From Haliotis asinina (taxonomy: Eukaryota; Mollusca; Gastropoda; Lepetellida; Haliotidae), in NCBI RefSeq assembly GCF_037392515.1, contig NC_090288.1, positions 54,359,673 through 54,423,672 of the forward strand: a stretch of 64,000 nucleotides of DNA, written 5' to 3'. Below, in pieces: positions 37,146-46,800 of the stretch (position 1 is its first letter; each line of letters begins with the position of its first letter). Both the position numbers and the translations under genes were made by a program. Under the pieces are notes generated by a model. It did no database searches, was not told where the DNA came from, and saw nothing but the letters and a program-made list of their open reading frames with translations.

Positions 37146-37196
37146 CATACTTCGGCGGGATGAGCAAACGCTTTAACCACTGGGCTACACCCCAGT
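37146..37196 (-). mobile_element. SINE-A head, third of three abutting copies
   Basis: GCAAACGCTTTAACCACTGG and GCTACACCCCA, the inverse of the head only. Confidence 0.75.
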
Positions 37197-37630
37197 TAAT
37201 CCGAAAATCCACTATAGATCAACTACACTAAAACGTTAGAACTGGGTAATCCATGATTTGGTTTAGTGTAATTATATTAATGCGTTGTATCTGAGCACAC
37301 ATTACAACAGACGCATTCTGCAAGTAATTAAAAAGGTTTAATAATACATCTTTTGCATCACAAATACATCTCTCAAAAACGTCTTTTTCTCCTCTTGGAA
37401 CTACTATCCCGTCACTTTCTCTTAAGCGTAAAACTTAACCTTCCTCTGAGACTGTTCTCCGTGAAATGCCCAAGGGCCAGTCGGCTCTGTCTTGAAAAAT
37501 CGAGTTAATACTTTGGTGTTATATTCTGATTACATATTCCACAATACGTATTCTGAGGATATACATCTTAACAGTCAATTTCACTATTTACACATATCCT
37601 GGTCTGGTGGTCATGGATACGGTGATGCCA

Positions 37631-37873
37631 TCACAGGTTCCATTTATGGCCGATGTTTGCGTGATGCTCATGACTGTGCTTGTGCCGACATATCACGACG
37701 GGGATGTGGGAATGGTGAAGGACGTAGTCGCTGACGCTGCCGAGAAAGGTACGTCTGATGGCACCGAGACCGCGACAGCCAATGACAATGAAGTCGGCGT
37801 CCTCTTCCTCAGCGCCTTTACAGATTGCGTCACCCGGATTGTGAGAGGAAACAGCCTTGACTTTGCCGCGCAT
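37631..37873 (-). CDS. USP-3 exon 4 (ATP-binding motif, His-rich tail)
   Basis: The terminal exon has acceptor CTCACTGTAG and 80 codons plus TAA. It contains FIVIGCRGLGAIRRTFLGSV and the HKHSHEHH tail. Confidence 0.93.
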   Translation of the reverse strand: MRGKVKAVSSHNPGDAICKGAEEEDADFIVIGCRGLGAIRRTFLGSVSDYVLHHSHIPVVICRHKHSHEHHANIGHKWNL

Positions 37874-40800
37874 CTACAGTGAGGCAAAGCATACTCACAT
37901 TACCTGTACATGTGCATACATTCACATTCAGCGTTCGAAATACCTGCATGCCCGATCGCCCAGGACGGATTATTTTATACACGGACTGACAGATTCTCAA
38001 ATTCACCTGACGGATGGTTGGGTTAAAATTTAGACATGTATATGAGGATATTCATCACATTTCAGGATAACGACACGCTATTAATTCACTCCTAAAATAA
38101 ATGATGAATTCCAATTTCATGATAAACTATGTCGCTTGTCAAATTATTAGCGGACAGGTACCTTTTGGTCAGCGTCGGCACGTTTTACATCTAACCACCC
38201 TGGTATACACCAACAATTCGAGTATTATAATCAGCTGAATGCAGACAGGGGATGGACTAACGAAGCCATACGAATGTCTTAACACAACATATATTTATCT
38301 CTTTTCTTTTTTCTGAAAAGTATCAGTGTGAGTCATATTTCAAAAACTGGATATTCCTAAATGCCAAACCCATACCCGGTCTGTCATTCGGTAATCAACC
38401 GAAAATCGTTTTCAAGATTATTCTGAGGTCTCGAGAAGATAAGGGCTAATTCCACCATACAAACCCCTTGGTTCAAGGAGGCACCCCATCTACCCACCAT
38501 TCGATATTGAACTCCCTAGTACTGATTTGTAGTGAGAGAGCTGGCACCAAAGGAAGTAAGGAGAGGGCTTTCATATTCTACCGGTCGGTAGGGTAGTCTA
38601 GTGGTTAAGGCGATCGCTCGTCACTACGATGACCCTGGTTCGATTCCCCTCTTGGACACGATGAGTGAAGCCCATTTATGGTGTCTCATGTCGTGATATT
38701 GCTGGAACACTGCTAAAGGCAGCATGAAAACAAACTCACTCACTCACTCCATATTCTAACCACACAGAGAATCGGACCCTGTTCTAGGCGCGATCCGCGA
38801 ACACTTCAATATGTGGGCTACCCCCATCGCCACGTAATTTTATGTCATCATACCTGTCTTGTCAGCATCTTCTCCTTGAAAAAATGGAGTTTCTCCTCAA
38901 CCTTCGCCTTCTCCTTGGCCAAGTGGTGAGCAATGTGATCGGTGTCTATTTTGTAATCTCCTGGATAGAGGAATATGCATGTCAGAAATAGTACAGTATC
39001 CGTGACTTTGGTTTGTTTTACAGAAATAAAGCTCAAATTCATAGCGGGGCATAGATCAAGAGGATCTTAGCGACTTATGTCTGAAAGTCCGTCCATGAAA
39101 GACCCCATTTTCCCTTCCGCCCAACTCCTTTCGGCGTATTAAAGACCCAAATGAAGCAGGTATAGAACTGAAAGCTTCTATCACACTGGAGTCCTGTTTG
39201 CTTCTAAAAAAGTTTTATCTATTCAGATAGCATATGCTGGGAGCCATTTTCAGGAAGCGTGTGAAGTCTGCCAAATAGAAATAGCCACAGTTACTTCATG
39301 TGACCTTTTAGAAGTTGCCGTGGAGAAGAAATAGATGATTAACCTTTAAATCGTATACACGATTTACACGATATACACGAGTGGGTTACCTCTTCGTTCT
39401 CATTTGATAAATGTCTTTGTTACCTACGCCTACAATAAGTTCGTTTTCAGCCAATCTAAAGTTAACGATTGTCACGACTGAGATAAATTCTCTTGCTAAG
39501 TCAAAGATACATGTAGGAGTCATGTAGGCGGTAAGGCGATGATGTAACTTGAGTAACATACCTATAGATTCAGGGCATTTACCTTTTAAGCACCGGCATT
39601 TAATACACTAGACAATAGGCTGAGCTGGATCCTTGCGTTGGCTTCACTCGTGGGAAACATATTTTAAAAATAATTGGCAAAGTTTGGTTTGACCGTTATA
39701 GACAGCAACGAAGAAGGTGCAGTAACGGACGACTGGACAGTTTGTAGGAAAGAATGTCTGATAGATTACTTATCCCGAAAACATATTCAGAAATATGTAA
39801 TTTTGGCGTAAAACGTATGCTAAATTAAATGATGAACGGGCTCTCACGCCTCTCAACTCAACCCCCATCTTCAGCTGAATAAGGGAAGTAATATTTATTA
39901 TTCTTGACAAAAATACAATATCAGTGACACATTTTGAACTGTTCCTTTCCTATAAACAAAGAGGCCATTACCCAAATCTGAAACCTGTTCATTGCATAAT
40001 TGTAAAGGTATATGTTGCACATACCCGTGAAGGTCCCGGGATAGAATAGGCCTTCAGCAACCCATGTAAGCTTGTAAGAGGCGACTAACGGGATCGGGTG
40101 GTCAGGCTCACTGACACATGTCATCGGTTCCCAATTGAGAAGATCGATGCTCATGTTGTTGATAACTGGATTGTCTGGTCCAGACTCGATTATTTACAGA
40201 GCGCCGCCATATAGCTGGAATATTGCTGAGTGCGGCGTAAAACTAAACTCACTCACTCACTATTTGTTGTGAAACCTCTTCCCACAGCTCACGAAATTTT
40301 ATTTGTTGTAATACGTAATAAAGTACAAATATAAAAATAAAACATCCCAGTGTACCTCTTCTACAGAATGGAGGATGGTCCCCAGGCTTGAAAATAATCA
40401 GAAGTTCAAAATATATAAACTGCCGCAACAATTTCATAAATAAAGAAAATCAAAACTAAACATTGCGCTGGCCTTTCGAAGAAGAAACAAAACTGGATAT
40501 CATAATGAATATTTGCACTCTCATCTAGATAAAGAGGGTGGTATCCAAATTTGAAAACATTTCAACTAACATTTCTATTTAGGGGTATACATAGACAAGC
40601 ATGAATAAACTGATTTACAAAATTATCGATTCCGGGTCGTTCAAATACAACTTAGCAAAATTTCCTTAACCACAGGTAATATTTATTTCCTAATGACGTG
40701 CAAGTGCCACGTGCGACATATATGGTCATAAACGAAAGGTCAATTGTTTGGGGATTTCTTGCAAGGCTCTGTGACACCAACAACAGTCCCGAACAGCTCG

Positions 40801-43800
40801 GACACATCTTTTATCTTGGTGTGTTCATTCAGTCCAGTGACTGGTTATCAAAATGCATTCTACACAGACAGAAGCTGAAGTTAACATCACCTCCTTTAAA
40901 TGTCACGTGACTTGTCATTTATCAACCGGGCACTAGCTAAATCGGATTTATATTTTAAGTGGGAACGTTACTAAGGTCACAAGATACTTGTCACGATTTA
41001 TAACGATAAAAAAATCAACTGTCTGGAATTACAAGTATAGGGTTTATTATTATTACGTGAGATACACCTCGCATATGACCTCGTGTTAAGACCTTTTATG
41101 GCACTGCAGTCTGGCGCGACCTGCTACCCTCACACTGAGACTTGGTTTGGTTGTCTTTTAGTGTGTGTGTTTTATGCTGCGGCGGTCTGTAAATTCTGGA
41201 CCAGACAATCCAGTGATCAACAGCATGAGTATCGATCTCCGCAGCATGGAACCGATGAGATGTGTCAACCAGGTCAGCGAGCCTGACCATCCGATCCTGT
41301 TAGTCGCCTCTTACGACAAGCATTGGCGCCTTTTGTGACGAGCGTGGGTTGCTGAAGGCCTATCCTACCCTGGATGTTAACAAGTCTGTTGTCGTTTAAC
41401 GCCGCAGTCAGCAATAGTCCAGCTATGTGGCGGTGGTGTGGACCAGACAATCCAGTGATCTACAGCATGAGCGTCAATCCTCGCAATCTGGATACAATGA
41501 CACGTGTAAACCAAGCTGAATAGCCTGACCACCCGACATCGTTAGTGGCCGACAAGCATAGGTTGCTGAAGACCAGTTCTAACCCGGATGTACACATAAC
41601 AATTTCTTCAACATCTTAGGAGTAGCATACTTGAGAAATGAATTTGATCAAGCAGACCATTCGCGAGGAGGAAACAATGTATGCACAATGTCATTTTGAA
41701 AGTAGTCAAATGTAGCACATGTTATATCTGGGATTACACTTGGTAAAGTACAGATTCCAGTGCATTTTCTGGTCAGAATCCCAGATGAGACAGAACCCAA
41801 ATCAGTACTAGAATCTGTACTTCCCAAGGAAGAGTAATCCCAAACATAAAACATGTTACAAAAATGTATGTCTCAAACATCGCGCAGCTTTTGTTTCATC
41901 GTCAATTCAGCTGGCATACACGTGTCAAGCATAATATCCAAACCAGTACATTTTATGAATTCAAGTCGTACACAGTCTTACCGTTCCAAGGCGATGTCGA
42001 CCCGTGAAGGTCCCGGGGTAGAATAGGCCTTCAGCAACCCATGCTTCCCTTAAAAGGCAGCTATGCTGGTCGTTAGAGGCGACTTACGGGATCGGGTGGT
42101 CAGGCTCACTGACTTGGTTGACACATGTCATCGGTTCCCAATTGTGCAAATCCATGCTCATGCTGTTGGTCACTGGATTGCCTGGTCCAGACTCGATTAT
42201 TTACAGACTGTCGCGTTATAGCTGGAATATTGCTGAGTGCGACGTAAAACTGAACTCACTCACCCAATCACTCACCCAACGCAATGTCAGACTGAAGTTG
42301 TTGACAGTTGAAAATACCATACAGAAACCACCTTAAGGATATTATCAGGCGTTTTATGTCCAGGCCATATATATAGCCAACGGGTGAGGACCCTTCAGTT
42401 TACTCATATTCTGACTGTGCCTAGGCCTTCCAAACATGAGCATACCGTACCGAAACAGGGCCTAGATTTTCGAAGCTCTCTTAGCGCTAAGATAATCGTA
42501 AGTTAATGTTAATGAATGGCACTTATGACTATCTTAGCGCTAAGAGAGCTTCGGAAATCACGGCCAAGTTCAGAAGGTAGTTCGACAAAACGATTGCTGC
42601 TAATGGATTTTCTTCATTATATAAAAACATTGAAAGGATGAAACACCTAATAATTTCATACACAATGTATGACACATTATGTCATTATTTTGTTTAAACC
42701 AACATGGAATGCTGAAAAGATGACTGCTTAGATACACGGGCGGTTACAGCTTTTTTAAAAGCGGACTGGGGCGTACACTCTTGAGAAGGGGTAGGGGTGA
42801 GGGAATGGGGGCTGCACATTTCATTTTCACCCATTTTCATGGTCATTTCATAAATATTCAGGAAAAAAAAGGGGTGATGCATGAATTTAACATGCAAAAA
42901 ATATACTATTAGTCATTTATAATAAAATGGAGAAATAATGCTAATTCAACAGTTCCACCGATGTTGTACTAATTGCCTTTAATTGATAGCGACTACTCCC
43001 CTCCCTCACTCACTCACCCTCGGTCCACGTGGCCTTCAGAATGTCCTCCATCTCCGGACTTGTCAGCAGGACGACATAGTCGTTGGTCTTCTTGAGGTTC
43101 GACAAGTAGACTGCAACAGACACGTACAACACGGCAACATTTAGTGTTGTGTCCTTTGTTGTTGCATGCAGCAATCAGGGCCTAGATTTTCGAAGCTCTC
43201 TTAGCGTTATGACAGTGTAAGTGCCGTACATTAACATTAACCTACGACTATCGTAGCGCTAAGAGAACTTCGAAAATATAGCCCCAGCAGTGGACTGTCA
43301 ACAACCATGTTATGACAAAATAGAAAACAACATTATTGAGTACGTATAGTTTTACGCTGCTATTAGCAATATTCCAGTCATGTTGCAAGGGGACACCAGA
43401 AATGGGCTACAAACATTGTGCCCATGTTGGGAATATTAACTGAGCTATCGGTGCGACGAACGAACGTTATAACCACTAGGCTGCCACACTGCATGGAACC
43501 TAAACATGTTAAAAGGCATGCAGGAAACCACTGAAGTCTTGGCTAGTTTGACTAAAATTATTGTTTCGGGGTTTAGTTTAATTCACTCGTTGTTGTTCAA
43601 CGTCGCACGTAAAATGTGTCATATGACGGAAGTCTATCAATAATCAAATCAGGAGTGGACAGTCTATTGATGGATATAAGTATTTTATCACGCGGCGTCG
43701 TGCATGAACAGTAAGACTGACAAAAAGTCGTCTCTTACGAAAGAATTGCTTAAGAGTATTGGCTGTTTGGATCTTCAGGGACTGAACAAGTTAAGAGTGA

Positions 43801-46800
43801 TAGAACGACTGAGAAAGATTTCATTAAAGTCAAAAAGTGCATGTCAGTGATAAGACAGTCTGGACCAGACTAGCTATTCTCGAACCGTTCGTAACCCTGC
43901 GAACTTCTTAAGCCCATTCTTAACACATTGGCTACGATCAAAATTAAGTATTCTTGATTCTCGTGTTGAGAAGAAGGGCCCAAGACCCTTATACCTGAAA
44001 CATTCGTATGGGCTTGAGAAGTTCGTAGGGCTATATGAACGTTTCAAGAATAGCTAGCCAGAGTTTTAAGGATATACAACGAATCAGTAATGTTGCTTTA
44101 AAGCGCTTTAATCAATGTTTTACGCAGTGTCCTGAAACAGTTTGTTTGTTGACTAACGTAATAGTCCAGATTTATCGCGGTGGTCATCATCATCGATCTA
44201 TACAATTGGGATACAATGACATTTGTCAACCAAGTCAGCAAGCCTGACCACCCGATTCCGTTACTCGCCTCTTCTCTCAAGCATGGTCTGCTGAAGTCAC
44301 GTGTGTTTAAAGAACTAGTAATCATATATTACTTCTGAAAGTTTTCATTATCATTAAGGTCTTTACAGCGGCCCCGCGGTTGAACCAATGACTTTAGATC
44401 AAACGTTTGACAGTGATTGGACAACGCTTGTATAATGGACACAAGTGGGTGTCACCTCTGATCAGTATGGCCACAACTGTGCATCATCTTATTGGCGGGA
44501 AGGCCACAGCCGACTGGGTCTCTGATAATCCACCAAACATATACCAATATCTGAATCGGTGGGTAATAAATCCCCATAACCACCACCTTTCACCAGCTAA
44601 GGATTTCTGTTTGGGTTTAATATCGAATAATAAAAAACCCAATTCGTACAAAATATAACTTTTTGACATAGGTATTATAAGCCGCAATAAGAATTTTCTC
44701 CTTTGGGTTGCCACAAACCTCTGATCGTGGGTGGCATCCCGGTTGCCCAAGACCAGGTTCAGTGAGTGAGTGAGTTTAGTTTTACACCGCACTCAGCAAT
44801 ATTCCAGCTATATAGTGGTGGTGTGTAAATAATCGAGTCTGGACCAGACAATCCAGTTATCAACAACATGAGCATCGATCTGCAGAACTGGGAACCGATG
44901 ACATGTGTCAACCAAGTCAGTGAGCCAGACCACCCGATCCCGTTAGTCGCCTCTTACGACAAGCATAGTCGCCTTTTATGGGAAGCATGGGTTGCTGAAG
45001 GCCTGTTCTACCCCGGGACCTTCACGGGTCAACCAGGTTTCAATATTTGCTAGCATCATTCCCATGCTCGTGGCTAACACGAAAGTGCACAAGTGATACA
45101 CCCGCATCAGACCGTTTTTTTTGTCTCGATTTAAGGTGACTTACCACGACGTATGCTCGTTACATGCACTCCCACGCTCTCACTCTAATCTGAAAAAGTT
45201 ACCTTAGAAGACCTTTTTCACTCATAATCCGCATGCACAATTATATGGTACTAAATCCAGCTTAACATTTCATGTATTTTATTTATATGTTTGGACACCC
45301 AAATGGGAAGTCAATGGCCAGTCTGTTGCTGCTCTTCTAGGGAAAAGTGTTTGGTGCTCATTATTACCTGTATCACCCATCATTATAATATTCAGAAAGA
45401 ACATTCACATCACGCAAAACCCTTTCATTAGTTTGAACGTACAACTTTTCAAATATTTGGCAAAACGTAAACATAAAACGTCAAAGTAAAACCATCTCGG
45501 TATTTGTCTATCTGATCACAATCAGAAGCTTCAAATTATGTATTGGCCACCATCTGTTGGTTGTCGACGCGTCTCATTCAACAGTTTACTCTTCTGGATC
45601 AGCTCGGCTTTAATGTAGTGTGATGAATTACCGTCAGTCATGGCTGTTGAAGTGAACATTATGTTTAACCGTAGGAAATGTCATGTATCTCATTAGTTCC
45701 ATAAATACACACACATTCTTATCTCAGCTGATTATATATTACATTATTTTATAAGTGGGCGAATATTAGTCTCAGTGTGGCATATATCGAGTGACGCACT
45801 GATACACGGTGGTCTTATCGTATCTTCAAATGTCTACCAGTCAAGAAAATAAGCAATGTTTTGTACAAATCCAGCTCCCTTACAGAATAACATTAAGCTA
45901 TTGCAGGGCCTTGGGGAAGAGAATTTTGACAATGGGCCATTTTCAGGATTATTAGCCATTTCCTGAATTTTGAATGGGCCACTGCCCTAGTATCATTAGA
46001 AAACTTCCAAATTTGAATGGGCCATTTTTATTCTAATATGCAAAATGGCCAATGGTCCCTGCCTTTCCCAGTCCCTGCTAATGGTTACGGGCATTGTATA
46101 AGTTACAACATGGTGGTTGAACGTCCTGACACAGATTAGACATCTGTAGGGGTTTGCATCGGTGTCAGACTTTCAGATATGTGAAACCTCGCGATGTATA
46201 GATTGAAGTTGGCTATGGTAGGGAATTATGACAGTGCGAGTCAGTTTAGTTTTACGTCGCAGTTAGCAACATTCCAGCAATATCACGACAGGGGACACCA
46301 CAAATGGGTTTCACACATTGTACCCATGTGGTGAATCGAACCCGGGTCTTCAACATGACCTTCGAATGCTTTAACCACAAGGCTACTCCACCGTCCGAAG
46401 GGAACGGTGATGGCTCTGGGTAGGTTTAATTGAGAAAAACATGATTCAATTGGCCCTACATTCAGGATTAATGGAAAATGTCCGTTGTGAATTAAATGCA
46501 GTGCTGACAGTAACAAATAAATCCATTTAAATTGAAGAGGGACCCCGGTGAAATGTGAGGTTCAGAACCTGAGAAAATCTAGGCTTTCTTCATTTAGGGT
46601 TTTAATTAGCATTACAGGGAGGGCAAGGCAGTAGAGTAATGTGGTTCAGATAGACTATCCAGTTGTAACATACGTTACTGACGCAAAAACTTCTAGTAGG
46701 CTATCAAAGAATTAACCAGAACAAACGTGGCTGACATCACCGTGGCATCATTGTGTATGTGGCTACAAGTGCAAACCGTTGGTTAATTACTGTTACAATC

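Noticed and set aside
44868-45053. Small frames recurring at 39921, 44868 and 57506 with SIDLQNWEPMTCV-like peptides
   Set aside because: They are translations of SINE-B copies, not a gene family.
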